A DNA stretch of 64,000 nucleotides from Erythroxylum novogranatense. Its lineage: Eukaryota > Streptophyta > Magnoliopsida > Malpighiales > Erythroxylaceae. A model generated the notes under the pieces. The model saw only the letters and a list, made by a program, of their open reading frames with translations. It was not told where the DNA came from and made no database searches. The stretch is from positions 10,719,225 through 10,783,224 of the forward strand of contig CM057226.1 of NCBI GenBank assembly GCA_029891385.1, written 5' to 3'. The translations under genes were made by a program, and so were the position numbers. Positions 1-12,130 of the stretch are shown one piece after another. Within the stretch, counting starts at the first letter, position 1, and every line of letters starts with the position of its first letter.

Positions 1-939
1 TGTCGAATCATCATAGCTCCATAATTTTCATTCATATCAATGGAGACATATCCGTTTCATCATACGCTTTCAAATATATACACACAATTCAACATGTACG
101 CAATTTAAATAAGGATTACACACATAGGGCATTTGCCCATCACACAACAACTATAAAAATGTTACCCACCTAAACGTCAAAATCTGAATTCAAGATTGCC
201 CTTCCTCCTTGTCTTGAGTGGGGTTTTCTTGATTCCCTTCAGTTAAACCATACTCCATTCAATGAATACATTCTAAGAAAAGTCATAACATTTCAGGAAT
301 CAAGCAAAGATAAAAAATCAACTTTAAACCTAACCTACCCATAGGCCATCTATGTTAGAATAACCAAAACCTTAACTTAGAAATCCCAAAATCTATTGAT
401 TTTACCCTTCTCTTCTTTCTTTCTTCAATCCCTACACAAACCCTAACCTCCATTTTATCCCATTCTTGAATCTAGCATAAGCAAAGATGGAACTTACCTC
501 CAATAATTAGATTTCTCTTCTTTTTCTTCTTCTTTCTTCCTCCCTTCAATAATTAGCTCCCTTCTCCTTGGCTCACGTTTTGCCTTCCTTTTCTTTTCAA
601 TCCTATGACAACCTTCTTCTTCTCCTTTTTAACTTAATTCATTTGCTCTCAATTTAAAGCCCACCTCAAAACTACGTAGTTTCAATTACTCCTTAGCTCG
701 CTTGCAATTCTTTTGGGCTCTCCTCCTCACAAGCCTACTACAAATTAATCCAACTTAATCCTAACCCTTCTTTTAAATTTCAAAATTCTAATTACCAATC
801 ATACTTGCTAATTCCAAGACTCAATAAATATATTTATATATACATACAATTAAAACAATTAAAGAAAAATAAAGAATAATTTAAGCAAACGAATAAATAA
901 TAAATCAATAAATAAATAAAAAAATTTCGGGGCCCAATA
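1..939 (+). mobile_element. Family A LTR, 3' part (5' end outside window)
   Basis: Non-coding AT-rich block ending in TTTCGGGGCCCAATA at 925-939. This resembles the 3' terminus of the other family A units here (…TTCGGGGTCCAACA). It also shares an internal segment around AACTACGTAG (about 668-680) with the reversed unit at 6331-7623, and a pyrimidine-rich stretch (CTTCTTTCTTCC type) with the other copies. No open frame is credible. The 5' end and its target duplication are outside the window, so the insertion cannot be proven. The terminal CA has become TA. Confidence 0.55.
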
Positions 940-1509
940 GTGCATCTATCCGTGCACTTCTTCTAGGCTGTGCAGATTTGCAATTTTCAAAGAATTTGGT
1001 GATGTATAGTCTGATGCACGACCGTGTATTAGCCAAAACCCTAGAATTCTATATAAAAAGATGTTTTCAAAGGCAACAATTATAGAGAGACATGGGGAGG
1101 CGATTCCAAACATGGATTTCGTTCTCTAGGTGCAATTTTGGTCTAGAGAATTGGAAAACATGAAAAAATTATCGAAATATCCATCAAAATACAAGATTAA
1201 GCCTCTATATTGCAACAACATTCGAACATAAAAAATTGTTAAAAAATGTATGTTTTATGATTTTTGGAAATTGAAATTGTTTATGTATGTTTTGTGGTTA
1301 TTGGTAATGAAAATTGTTTATGTATGGTTTTATATAATTACGTTTGTTGAAAAATTAATTGTTAGTTTTTGATTTAGTGAATTGTGTTCGATGAAATTGA
1401 ATTGTGTATGATGTATGAGTTATATTATATAAAATGGTTATTTGTATTGTGTAATGAAATTATGTGTTCTTTATTTTGATATATGCATTCATGTTTTTAC
1501 AAATAAATA
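940..1509. other. No gene seen; AT-rich flank of the hAT relic
   Basis: Between the family A end and the first hAT coding trace. It has a moderately GC stretch (940-1140) and then AT-rich, intron-like sequence. The TG-rich run from 1260 to 1500 ends at an acceptor-like ACAAATAG just before hAT coding similarity begins, which suggests a 5' leader or intron of the transposase gene. No open frame or RNA gene is recognised. Confidence 0.4.
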
Positions 1510-3890
1510 GAAGAAAGTTCAAGTACTCCTGATCAAACCACTTTAGTAAGATACAATGATCCAGCTTGAGCTCACGCTGCATTGGTTCCTGGTATGAGGA
1601 ATCATATTATTTGCTTGTTTTGTAACAAACATTTGCAAGGTGGAGGAATAACCTGATTAAAGAAGCATTTAACTGGGGTTAAAGGAGATGTGGAACCCTA
1701 TAAAAAAGTAAGTCATGATGTGAAGTGGCAGATGAAAAATTTGCTTGAAGAATATAAATATGAGAAAGATAGAAGGGAAATGTTGAATTTTGAAATTGGT
1801 AGCGAAGCTTCATTTGCTGTTTCTTGTGATGATTGTAGAAATGTTGAAGGTGGTAGTGGTAGTGGTAGTACTAGTGTTTCATGCCAATCCTAGTAAGAAG
1901 TGAATGTTACGCTTGCACCTGATGCTAGGAAAATAAGATAGTTAGTGACTAGTTTTTTTTACACCATGAACAACTCCTAAAGCCTAACCTTTAACTCGTA
2001 ATGCAATGCAATCAAGAGATGTGACTTATAATGTCGATATGGTAGTAGCTAGATGGTGATATGATACAGGTTTATCATGCAATTCTCCTCAGTCTTACTA
2101 TTATTAGCTTATGGTAGAAGCAATAGCCTCTTACGGTCTGGGATACAAAGCTCTTTCGATTGATGACTTAAGAAGAAAACTTTTGAGTTGCTTAATTTAT
2201 GAAATTAAAAGTTATTTGGCTGAAAAAAGAGTGAATTGGGCTACTTTTGAGTCTTCAATCATTTGTGATGGTTGAACAAATAGGAGACAAGAGCCTACTA
2301 TTAATTTTTTGGTTTATTCTACAAATGGCTTAATGTTTTTGAAGTCTATTGATGCATCGACCTTATTAGAAATACTGATAATTTATTTGAGATACTTGAT
2401 GAAATTGTGAATAAAGTAGGGTCAGAAAACATTGATCAGTTTGTCATTGACAATGATTCTGCTTATAAAGTGACAACAAGAAGGTTACAAAATAGGTATA
2501 ATTCTTTTTTTGGATTTCTTGTGCTGCATATTGCATTGACCTAATGCTGGAGAATATAACGAACCCTAAAAATTTTCCTATTATTGACGAGACTACACAA
2601 AAAGCTAAAAAGGTGACTAAGTTCATCTATAATCGTGTATGCGTTTTGAATTTAATAAGAAAGGAATTTACCAACGGTAGGAATTTGTGTCGTCTTGGTG
2701 TGACAAAATTTGCAACAAATTTCTTATCACTCTAGTCTTTTATTTTGATGAAGAAAGAGTTAAGACAAATGTTTATAAGTGATAAGTGAGTTACATCTCA
2801 TTATGCTAGGTCTAATGCTGGATTGGAGGTTTCCAACATTATACTAGAAGATATAGAATTTGGTCTCAATATCAATTTATTATTCGAATTTGTGAGCCTT
2901 TGGTGAGGGTGTTTCGCTTAGTTGATAGTGAAGAAAAGCTAACAATGAGTTATTTTTTTGATGCCATGAAAAGAACGAAGGAAGCAATCAAGGCCAATTT
3001 GAAACATAGATTTTCTTTGTACATACCGTATCTTTTAATCATCAACGAGAGATGGAAAAGACCGCTTTCTTCTCCTTTGTTTGTAGTTGGGGTATTTTTG
3101 AATCCTAGGGTATATTTCAGACTAGATTTTACAAAGAAAGATGAAGTTAGTAGATGAATGCTATTCATTATTACAACAATTGTTGACTATGAAATGATGC
3201 AAGATCTTTTACGCTCACAAATAGAGCTTTATAAGCTATCTTCTAGGGATTTTAGATTATCGATTACTATTTGACAAAGAGTAAAACTTTCTCCAGTATT
3301 AGTTGTTTCTTTTTTCTTATTTTTGAAAATTAATTATTACGTTATTTTGTTTGTAAAGATACTTTTGTTATCTTACAACTTATATTTTTTAATAAGATCA
3401 ATTCAAAAATGGTGTTCTAGAATTACAAAGGTTTGCAATTCAGATTTTAAGTTAATGTGTGAGTGCAATAGGCTGTGAATGGAACTAGAGCACATTTGAA
3501 TTTATCCATTCCAAGAAAATGAATAGATTGGAGTACAAGAGATTGAATGACTTGGTATTCATTCATTACAATTTAAAGCTTTGAGAAATGTATGTTATTA
3601 TCATTATTAATTTCGACATAATTTTTTATAATTATCTAATAATTAAATTTTATTGTTTACTAGGAGTCTTAATAGTAAAAGTAATTCAATAGATCCAATT
3701 TCTATTGATAATGTTGATCTTTTGGCCGATTGAGTTTTTGAGGGACCGAATTTGATAAATGTGAATAACTTGGAAGATAATCTTAGTTGAAGCATTGCCA
3801 TGTCATTTGGTGCATTGAATTTGAATGATGTTGATGATGAGGCTCCTCTCAATGATGAGGATTTTGTACTAGGATCAGTGTCGTTATAGC
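1510..3890 (+). pseudogene. hAT-superfamily transposase relic (BED finger, core and hATC dimerisation region)
   Basis: Conceptual translation across three frames recovers a plant hAT transposase in the correct order. A BED zinc-finger segment comes first (ICLFCNKHLQGGG, then LKKHLTG and VSHDVKWQMKNLLEE, about 1600-1760). A DUF659-like stretch follows (about 2030-2450). The core motif CAAYCIDLMLENI lies at about 2520-2560, and KVTKFIYNRVCVLNLIRKEF at about 2610-2670. A conserved 'FLNPR' segment is at about 3090-3110. The C-terminal hATC box (NWS/FE-IHSKKRNRLE type, decayed) is at about 3480-3590. Stops and frameshifts occur in every part, for example TGA in the BED region and TAG after the core. 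It is therefore dead. Terminal inverted repeats and an 8-bp target duplication were not identified. Confidence 0.85.
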
Positions 3891-4556
3891 AGGTATTCTC
3901 CCGTAGATGACTGAATGAAGTTCTAAGTTTTTGTTTTTCTTCTTCTTTTAATTTTACTTATATTTGATGTATATGTTAAATTTTATATATGTAATGTAAT
4001 TGTAAATGTTTTTGTTACAAGTTTTACTTCTATCTGGTTGGTTTCTCATCACAAACTCTTGTAGTAAATTGTAATAATTTGAGAGTTAGATGTAACTATT
4101 ATTTATTAGATAATGAAATTGTAATCTTTAAATACTTTGTATTATTCTTAATTTTATATTTGTATGATGATAATTTTCTTTTTCATATTTATTATTTATA
4201 ACTAAAATATCTAAAATTATTGTTATTTCATATTAATTGTAGTTATTATTTATTATTATGATTTTGGAAATATGGTTGATGTAAACTTATAAAGTATATA
4301 ATATAAGCTGCATAATATGATGATTGGACTGTTTTGTAATTTCTAAAAAAATTCAGGGACTATTTCGTAAATTTAAAAATTACCTCAAATGGTACTCAGT
4401 ATTATTCATTACCAGTACAGTACCATACCAGAATTCAATTCGATATTAAGTCTTGTATAGTATTTGCAACATTGACTCCATCCAAAAAATTAACAACGAA
4501 ACTTTTATGGGTGATAAATTTAAGGTTCTATGTGCTATTTTCACCTTTTGACTCGT
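3891..4556. other. No gene seen; AT-rich 3' flank of the hAT relic
   Basis: AT-rich sequence with polyadenylation-like runs. Around 4395-4440 there is a GTAC-rich patch (ACCAGTACAGTACCATACC). It is similar in character to patches near 60590-60650 and 51030-51050. This may be a transposon sub-terminal region, but no boundary or target duplication could be set. Confidence 0.35.
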
Positions 4557-5010
4557 TAATTACTATATACTAAGCGTGAATGAGATGACGACGAAGAATT
4601 GTAATCCAACCATCCAATTCATCCAATGACTATTGTCCTCCTCTTTTTGCTTCTCTCTCCAATCTCTCTCATTGTCACCAATTAATAACTCTTCCCATTA
4701 AATGATTTCAATCATGTTAAAGCTTCATTTAATTGAGAGACCACGAGCACTCTCCAATTTATCTTGCTATCACCAATTAATAACTCTTCCCATTAAATAG
4801 TCTTAATCATGTCAGATTTCATTTAGTTGAGATACATAGCTTTATTTAATTGAGATACATATCAAACATAAAATACCAAAACTCTCAAAATTTCTAACTT
4901 TAATTAAGTGTTATATACTAAACGCGAATGAGGATTGTCATCGTCGTGCCTACGTGTCCTAATCCAACGTCCCCAGTTTATTCCGGTCATCGAATGACCC
5001 TAGTTTATTT
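4557..5010 (+). repeat. Imperfect direct repeats, about 80-350 bp spacing
   Basis: The phrase CACCAATTAATAACTCTTCC plus flanks occurs twice (about 4675-4740 and 4770-4830). A longer phrase, TATACTAAGCGTGAATGAG … TAATCCAACC, recurs as TATACTAAACGCGAATGAGG … TAATCCAACG (about 4566-4612 and 4914-4972). They precede a pyrimidine-rich leader-like stretch at 5040-5160. No coding potential. The repeats may be local duplications upstream of the SCAB1-like relic. Confidence 0.55.
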
Positions 5011-5850
5011 TGTAAAACCATGAAACTATCACTATACTGAAACTCTCGAAGGTTCGACCTTAAAAGCATTCACAAAGCCCTTTCCTTCTCTCATTGGCGA
5101 CAATTTTTGCTCTCTTCTTTCAAGGTTTTGAGTAGTGTTGGGTGAGTTACAGATTTATTTAACTTATCACAGAACAAACTCTACGCCTGGGTTTGGTTTT
5201 CTTTCTCTCTGTAATATCCTAATATTCTTGTTTTTCTTTTTCTTATTACGATGCAAGTGTCTACGATTCACTAGATGACAAGCTTTCCACTATAAAAAAT
5301 CACTCTCAGCTCCGGCGAGGAAGACGAAATGCTCTATTTGTGACTACTGTTCATCGTTATTTCCCAATACTCTACTTTCTCTGTTAGTAAGGTTTCTCCT
5401 TTGTTATTCACCTACTTTTCTATCTCATCTGTTCCATAAAGATCAAATAAGCTAGCTGATCCACTTCCTGCATTATCCTTTTTTCTTCACAATGGTAATG
5501 AAAGTGGGATTATATCCTTTAAAGTTTCAATCTTTAATTTATGTCTGGTTTCTGAGAGAAATGTTAGCCACATGTTATATATTTCTTAAAGTTTGGGTCT
5601 TTCTTTCTTTGTTATTTCATGAGTGCATCGGTGATTTTGTGGGCCTTTTGATTTCAGTGATTCTTATCTCGGTTGCTCAGTTTTGTGATTTTCTCCTATT
5701 GCGTCTTCTTTTAGGTTTTGTGATTTTCCATCCCTTTTCTTCCATCTTCTTCCATATTGCGTCCTTTTTTATGTTCTCCTTTATGGGTCTCATCTTTGGA
5801 ATTGTATGAAGCTTGTTTTTATATCTCCTTGACATTTGGTGTGGCTATAA
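5011..5850 (+). other. Leader or intron-like T-rich region, no credible gene
   Basis: Resembles a 5' UTR plus introns upstream of the SCAB1-like exons, with CTCTCTCATTGGCGAC followed by GTGAGTT-like and T-rich tracts. A 105-codon hydrophobic open frame at 5492-5809 is a by-product of T-richness. It has no recognisable family and no conserved motif. The expected N-terminal SCAB1 exons were not found here. Confidence 0.35.
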
Positions 5851-6330
5851 GGACTTGGAAGAATTGATGGAGGAGGTTCAAGAAGCGAGAAGGATCAAAA
5901 TGTTGCACTATCTAAGCAAGGTATTTATAGGCATCGTAATTGACAACAAAATATCATTTGTGAGTGATTATTATATTCATCGATTTGAAGACAATATTGT
6001 CATCTCGTGTGATGTTGGACATGATTGGTCATGAGCTGCTTCTAGTGAGATTTTTTATGGATATCAACATTAAACTATAACTACTTTATTGGCATCTGTT
6101 AATACAGGAGCTACAAAATTAGTTTATGCTCCAGAGCCTTTTGATGTTGTGCGAGTCTTGTAAGTTGAAATTGTATGTAAAGATCAACATATCACATTCT
6201 CTATAACTGGTGCCATTGATCAAGGTATTCTCTTCAACTACTTTTCTAGTTTAATTCGGTTAACTAATGCAGGTTTCATGACGACAATTTTTCTCAAAAT
6301 TTTCATTTCAAAATTGTCCTTTTGTAAGTA

Positions 6331-7623
6331 TGTTGGCCCCTGAATTTTTTTAATTAATTTATTTAAGCATGTCCAAATTATTTTGAGGTGCTAGTGCTTA
6401 AAGACATGAAAATTAAATGATGGATTATGTTTAAATAAGAATATAGTATGTTATTAGATATTAAATGAATAAGTTGAAATAAGGGCTTTTTGGGTAGATC
6501 ATAATTGTGTTTAAAGACTAAGGCTTACAAGGAGGGCTACTTTGGTCCATTTGAGTGAAATTAGAAACAAAAAGGAGAGGAGCTTAAGGTGTAGTCGTTG
6601 GTGAGGAGAAGAGCTATGGAAATTTTAAGTTTTTAAGAGAGGAACTCAAAACTACGTAGTTTTGAGGGTGGAACTTAGGCTTTTAAATTAAAAGACATAT
6701 ACTAAGGCTTGAGAAGGGGAGACATACGAAACTTACAAAGATAAAGAGGGGTTTCGAAAATTCTAGAAAGAAGAAGAAGAAGAAGAAGAAGAAGAAGAAG
6801 AAGAAGAAGAAGAAGAAGAAGAAAGGTTGGGGCTTTGTTACTTCTTGCGTTAGAGAAGGGTTTCTAAGAGTTCTATCAAAAGAAAGGGAAGGTTGAAGCT
6901 TTCATTAGAAGCCAAAGGAGAAATTCGTGGGTCTCCCTATAAGGTAAGAGAAATGTGAAATCCTTTGGTATTATGGATGGTTTTTAGTGTAAATAGCTTA
7001 AGTTTGGTATGGGTAAAGTTAGATAGGCTAGATTCCATGCTTTCATCTACTTAGAATGTCAAATTTTGACATGTCATGTTGATATGAGATTTTTATGTTT
7101 GATAAAGGTGAAGTGAAGCTATTGGAGTTAGAAGATAGGCTCTTGATCAAGTTTAAAAGCTAAAGGAACAAAGGTGGATGGCATTTTTTATGTTTGAATA
7201 ATAGGCTATTTAATGTTCCTTCATAAATGCCATAAATGATTTTTCCAACTACTTTTAAGTGAACATTTATGGCTCTTTAAATTGATTGAAAAATTGCCTA
7301 TGTTGTAGTTGTGGGTGAACCTTTGAAAATAACCTTAAGTTGTTTTGCAAGTATTGTATTGTTTGCTTTTGATTGAGTTGAAATATGATTAGTATTATTG
7401 GTATGAAATTTGGATTGTTGAATTGTGTGAGTTGGAAATTATGTCATATACATGAAACCAAGTTTTTCAAGATTATGCCATTTTGGACAAGTGTTTTCAC
7501 TGGGTTTCAGGACTTCGGATTTTGGGCTCTGGAAATGGGTCCAGTAGATATGGTATTTTAAGCAAGAGTAAGAGTGTTAAGTTATAAGCAGTTGGGGTCT
7601 GGTCTACGGATCGGGTTCCAACA
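6331..7623 (-). mobile_element. Family A LTR unit, reversed, 1.29 kb, TSD AAGTA
   Basis: Begins TGTTGGCCCC (complement of the family 3' end) and ends CGGATCGGGTTCCAACA (complement of the family 5' end TGTTGGGACCCGATCC). It is flanked by perfect AAGTA at 6326-6330 and 7624-7628. No gag, pol or second LTR lies inside, so it is a solo LTR or a non-coding LTR-like element. It carries a GAA microsatellite and an AACTACGTAGTTTTGAG segment shared with the unit at 1-939. Its absence from the duplicate at 7817-8135 supports insertion. Confidence 0.85.
6768..6824 (+). repeat. (GAA)n microsatellite, about 18 units
   Basis: Uninterrupted AAG/GAA trinucleotide run inside the reversed family A unit. It corresponds to the CTT-rich tract seen in the forward copies at about 515-540 and about 29310-29350, so it probably expanded from an element-borne pyrimidine tract. 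Confidence 0.95.
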
Positions 7624-8135
7624 AAGTACATCATGAGTCTTTCATGTTTACTACATATATTAAATAAAATTCAAACCTGACCTAATTCTTTGCTTAGCTG
7701 CTGGTCTGGGTAGCTATATAGAGGCACTTGTTCGAAAACCTAATGTTGAATTTAATGTAAATGTTCCTAGCACAATTTAAACATATCCTAAATTAGTTAA
7801 TCGTGGTTGATTTATGTCTACAACTAGTGTCATTGATCTAGGTATTCTCTTCAACTACCTTTCTAGTTTAATTTGGTTTACTAATGTAGGTTCATGACGA
7901 CAATTTTTCTTAAAATTTTCATCTCAAGATTGTCCTTTTGCAAGACATGAGTCTTTCATATTTACTATACATACTAAATAGAATTCAAATACGATCTAAT
8001 TCTTTTCTTAGCTACAGTTCTGGGTAGCTATATAGATGCACTTGTTCAAAAACGTGACGTTAAATTTAATGTAAATGTTCCTTGCACAATTTAAGCATTT
8101 CCTAAATTAGTTAATTGTGCATTAGGTTGATTTAC

Positions 8136-8456
8136 TTGAAGAGTTGTTCATTTTCAGACTATGCTAGTATTACAAGTGTGCCTAATCGTGGTGTTCACTC
8201 TATCAAGTTTAAGTTGGTCTTTATATAGCTTATGTTTGATATTTGTGACCTTTTTCCTGATCAAATGGGATAGTGGTCACCGTGATTGTAATACAGTCTT
8301 AAATTATTTACATACTTTTTCATTTATGCTTCAAATTCTTTGCACCACATGTTTATAAATATGAGCATTCGATATGACTTTTGGCACTCATAGCTTTCAT
8401 GGTTCTTTAGAAGTTACTATTCCATGTAGTGTGAATCATCCTTTGTTTTTTTGTAG
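8136..8456. other. Intron-like AT-rich spacer between SCAB1-like and kinesin relics
   Basis: No recognisable coding sequence. A 65-codon hydrophobic frame at 8161-8358 has no family signature. The stretch ends in a good polypyrimidine/acceptor (CTTTGTTTTTTTGTAG, to 8456) that opens the first recognisable kinesin exon. The join between the two gene relics therefore lies somewhere in here. Confidence 0.4.
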
Positions 8457-11343
8457 GGAGTGAGGGGCATATATTAGAGGAAGTGAAGTCTATAAATATC
8501 ACTTAGTGCAATAGAAAAGTGAATAAATGCCTTGGTAGACAATAATCCTCATGTTCTAGTTTGTGATTCAAAACTTACAAGATTGCTTAAAGATTCGTTT
8601 GGAGGTGAGATGCCTTTCATGGGGCTTTGAGATGGTTTAATGTATAAATAAAGGTATAATAAGCATTATTACAAGTTTATGTTTTACATCTAATGGCTTT
8701 AGCATTTTATCATATTTCGGGTTCAGCAAGAACTTCATTAGTTGTGACTATTGGCCCTTCACCACGTCATAGATGAGAGACCTGTAGTACTATATTGTTT
8801 GCATAAAGGGTGAGAGTTTAAATGATTTGATTTATCTAGATCATTTATGGTACCCTCAATAATCCCAATTCATTTAACATCCAAACTTCTACGTGTATAA
8901 TTCTTCCGCTGCTTGAATTGTTTGCTAGTTTTTCTTGTGTCCCGTTACTTGATGATTTTTATAATATGCAATAAGATTACTATTTCTGCAATTTCTTGTT
9001 GTCTATTTACAGGTTATAAGATTAACCAACTTATGGTTGTTTTGCAACATCATTTTTCTGTAGGCTATGAAGGTTGAGAATGAGTTAAAAATAAAGGAAG
9101 AATTTGATTATAAAAGTGTTGGGACCCGATCCAGAGACCGACGGCCCAACCTAAAAACGGAAGACGGAACGAATACGAATCACAAAGGGGTGGAACGAAT
9201 AAAACGATTGATCACAAAGCGAAACAAATCATTAACGAATCGAAAGCCAACTTGGAAGCACAGCATACAACAAAATCAAATCGAATTGGCTAGAAGACAA
9301 CCAAACAAACGATCCAATCAAATTGAAACACAAATTCCGACATCCGCACAAATATCTTAATAAAAGCGTCAAAATGGTCGCATTGGAAACCTTAGACTTA
9401 AACTGTCCAAAATCTGGTATAATATATTTTTTTTCCTTTTCTTTTCTCTCTTTTCTCATTCCTCAATCCAAATACAATCGCACTAACCAATGTCCAATAC
9501 CCGTTCATTCACATTTTACCATATACAAATCATGCTTATATCTCAGTTGAACATACACAAGTTATATAACATATAATACCATAACTCAATAGCCTCATCC
9601 AAACCTCATAAATACAATTACGATTTATACACCATTTCATAAATCAAAGCTTTATACAAATCATAGTGGCATTTTCAAGCCTTATACATTACCCATAACC
9701 CTAAACCAAAGTACACAATACACAACGATTCTAGACTTCTCAGCAACCATCTAACTTAACAATAATACAATATAAACACATGCAAACAAAAATCTTCATT
9801 TTCTTTCACCCGATCTTCTTCTCATCACCTGTGGATAGGAATGAAGGGGGGGGGGGGGTGAGCTTTAATGCCCGTGGGTAACAGTTTATAACAAATATAT
9901 AAGCAAAATCCTTGAAATTCTTTTTCTTTTCTGGTCTTAGAAAATATTTCTTTGAAATCAGTAAAGCACATTTTCTAAAAATTCCGTTCTTGCTGTAGTC
10001 AAATCACAATTGCAAAATGTATGATTTTTAGGCTTTCAGCCATAAACCCTTAGGTTGCAAAACATGAATGCATTAACTTGACAATTCATAAATGCAATGA
10101 CAAACCACATATGCAATGCACAACACATGGCTCGAGAGTTCCGTGGAACACAACGAATAAACCGAAGTTTATCATAAACACAACGAGTCCGATTTCTCAG
10201 GATCTCGTGGCCCCAAGAGGGTAATCGGGAGAAGGCTATACGTCGACGTGCACGTGACTAACACAACGTTCCTCTCTCGCCCAAACAAAAGCACATATTC
10301 ATGCTCAATCAATTTATCGAATGCTCTTTTCCAAATATACGAAATGCCATGGAATCTTTCGAGGCATAACACAAATGTATTTTGTATTTCATCAAAAGTT
10401 CATGTATGGAATCAATAATGATTTTTCAAATCATTCACACAATGGTGCAACATTTATGATGTAATTGAAATAGGAAAATCTCTTTATTTAAAGAAAGCAT
10501 TAGTGGCTTATAAATTTTATTATAAACAGGTACCCACCTCGAATCGATGCTAGAAACTTGTTTCTCGCTCCAATTTGTCCATTGATTCCTTCTTTCTTCC
10601 AATTTAACTTTATCTAAAGCAATTCCACCCAATTTCAACATCATAATTAACTTAATTACTCAAATTGAGCTTAGAAAACATAAATCCCTCATATATTCAA
10701 GCTTTCTAAATCATAAATTGCCAAAATCCCCCAAATTCCAAATTTGGGTATAAACCCTAATTAATTTCCATCCAAAACTAAACCCATAATATTAAGCAAT
10801 CAACAAAATTGACTTCATACTCCACAAACCCATACCATTTTCCATAATTCTAAACCAAAACTTCAAGAGAAACTCAAATCTTAAAAACTGCTTTTACCTC
10901 ATTTCTCCTCCATTTTCAGATTTTTTTGGTTGAAGATGAAGCTCTCTCCATCCTCCACCTTTTTCTCTCTTGGAATGACATCAAAATGTCTCTTCAAGTG
11001 GTAGAAAAATCGAGCCCTAGCTTTCTCCCCTTTTCTCCACCGAAGCTTGCTCTCCCTTCTCTCTTATTCTCTTATTCTTTCTTTCCTTTGATTGTAAGTT
11101 TCGGGCTTCTCCATCAAACAATGACAGTCCTCTTGCTTTCATAGTGCCATGTCATTTAATGAATAAGGAATGACCCATATGCCCCTCCATTTAAGCCTAT
11201 AAACTTAACCCTTTAAGTAAGCTTCCAAAATTGCCCTTAAAACTGACATCTTGTCTGATTATTTTGATCAGGTACATGAAGTACTTTAACAAAACTTTCT
11301 TCTAAAAAAATTTCCCTCTATGTCTTACGAATCCATCGCTTCA

Positions 11344-11930
11344 AGAATCAAGTCGATCGGAGCTCTATATCTCAAAATATCTCAAAAATACTGAAGTATA
11401 TTCTTCAGACTCGAGGCTGAACACTACACCTAACTTCCGACCCGAATTTGGAAGTCTTATAGGCTAAATTGTAGCTCGGATCCTTCATAACATTTGTATC
11501 TCCATGTCTCTATTTTAATTTTCATAAAGAATCAGATCGATCGGAGCTCTATCGATTGAGATATCTCCAAAATACTGCACACTGTTCAGCCATTACAACA
11601 CCGAAACTGAACATTACACTGAAGTTCCGACCCAAAATTGAAAGTCTTATAGGCTACATTATAGCTCAGCTCCTTCATAAAATTTTTAGCCCCATGTCTC
11701 TATTTTAATTAGCAACAAGAATCAACTCAATCGAAGCTCTACCGATCGAGATATCTCCAAAATACTGAACACTGTTCAGTCCTTACAACACCAAGACTGA
11801 ACACTACACTGAACTTCCAACCTGAAATTGAAAGTCTTAGATGCTACATTATAGCTCTGCTCCTTCATAACATTTGTATCCCCATGTCTCTATTTTAATT
11901 TCCAAAAAGAATCAGATCGATCGGATGTCG
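11344..11930 (+). repeat. About 185-bp tandem repeat, three copies and a partial
   Basis: Units start at AGAATCA(A/G)(G/A)TCGATCGGAGCTC near 11344, 11527, 11716 and (partial) 11908. Each contains GAACACTACAC(T/C), GAAAGTCTTA and CATGTCTCTATTTTAATT. The foldback element has a single, more divergent counterpart at about 29600-29830, so the array expanded in this copy. Confidence 0.8.
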
Positions 11931-11962
11931 AACGAAGAAGTTATGACCAAAAGAGTGAAGGG

Positions 11963-12130
11963 AGGTCAGAGCTCGGTCAGAACGAAGATCGGTCGGCCAA
12001 CAGAGGTCGGTCGGCCAACAGAGGTCAGCCAATAGAGGTCGGCCAGCAGAGGTCGGCCAACAGAGGTCAGTCAACAGAGGTCGGCCCACAGAGGTCGGCC
12101 AACAGAGGTCGGCCAATAGAGGTCGGCCGA
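11963..12130 (+). repeat. 14-bp minisatellite (GAGGTCGGCCAACA), about 10 units
   Basis: GC-rich tandem array of GAGGTCGGCCAACA with point variants and one GGTC insertion, inside the 4.2 kb family A unit. Because 14 is not a multiple of 3, the minus-strand frames rich in 'LCWPTS' and 'GRPLL' are artefacts of the array. In the foldback copy the equivalent point (about 30000-30070, after CGGATGTCGGA) has no array. Confidence 0.9.

Larger units (their letters stand above)
5851..8085 (+). pseudogene. SCAB1-like (stomatal closure-related actin-binding protein) pseudogene, exon fragments
   Basis: Three exon relics with retained splice sites match the plant-specific actin-bundling protein SCAB1. Exon a (5851-5920, donor AAG|GTATTT) reads DLEELMEEVQEARRIKMLHY, from the coiled-coil region. 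Exon b (6108-6224, acceptor ACAG, donor CAAG|GTATTC) reads GATKLVYAPEPFDV and ends in …GAID. Exon c (7698 on, acceptor TTAG) reads AAGLGSYIEALVRK after splicing to b in phase. A decayed trace between a and b (about 5990-6060) may be a further exon. The N-terminal actin-binding part and the C-terminal PH-like part are missing, b contains an in-frame stop, and exon c is duplicated at 8012. In SCAB1 these parts belong to the coiled coil and the Ig-PH fusion domain. Not expected to be functional. Confidence 0.8.
6199..8135 (+). repeat. Tandem duplication of SCAB1-like exon b end, intron and exon c
   Basis: Unit A spans 6199-7816 (about 320 bp plus a 1.3 kb LTR insert). Unit B spans 7817-8135. Both run from CTAYAACTRGTG, through ATTGATC(A/T)AGGTATTCTC and CATGACGACAATTTTTCT, to exon c (GGTAGCTATATAGA) and CCTAAATTAGTTAAT. 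Unit B lacks the LTR and shows the joined target (GCAAGACATGAG), so it serves as an approximate empty site for the insertion in unit A. Confidence 0.85.

Noticed and set aside
4395..4440. GTAC-rich patch as a possible hAT terminal repeat
   Set aside because: No matching inverted end or 8-bp duplication could be found on the other side of the relic.
5492..5809. 105-codon hydrophobic plus-strand frame
   Set aside because: T-rich intron-like sequence. No family motif, no conserved neighbours, and hydrophobicity follows from base composition.
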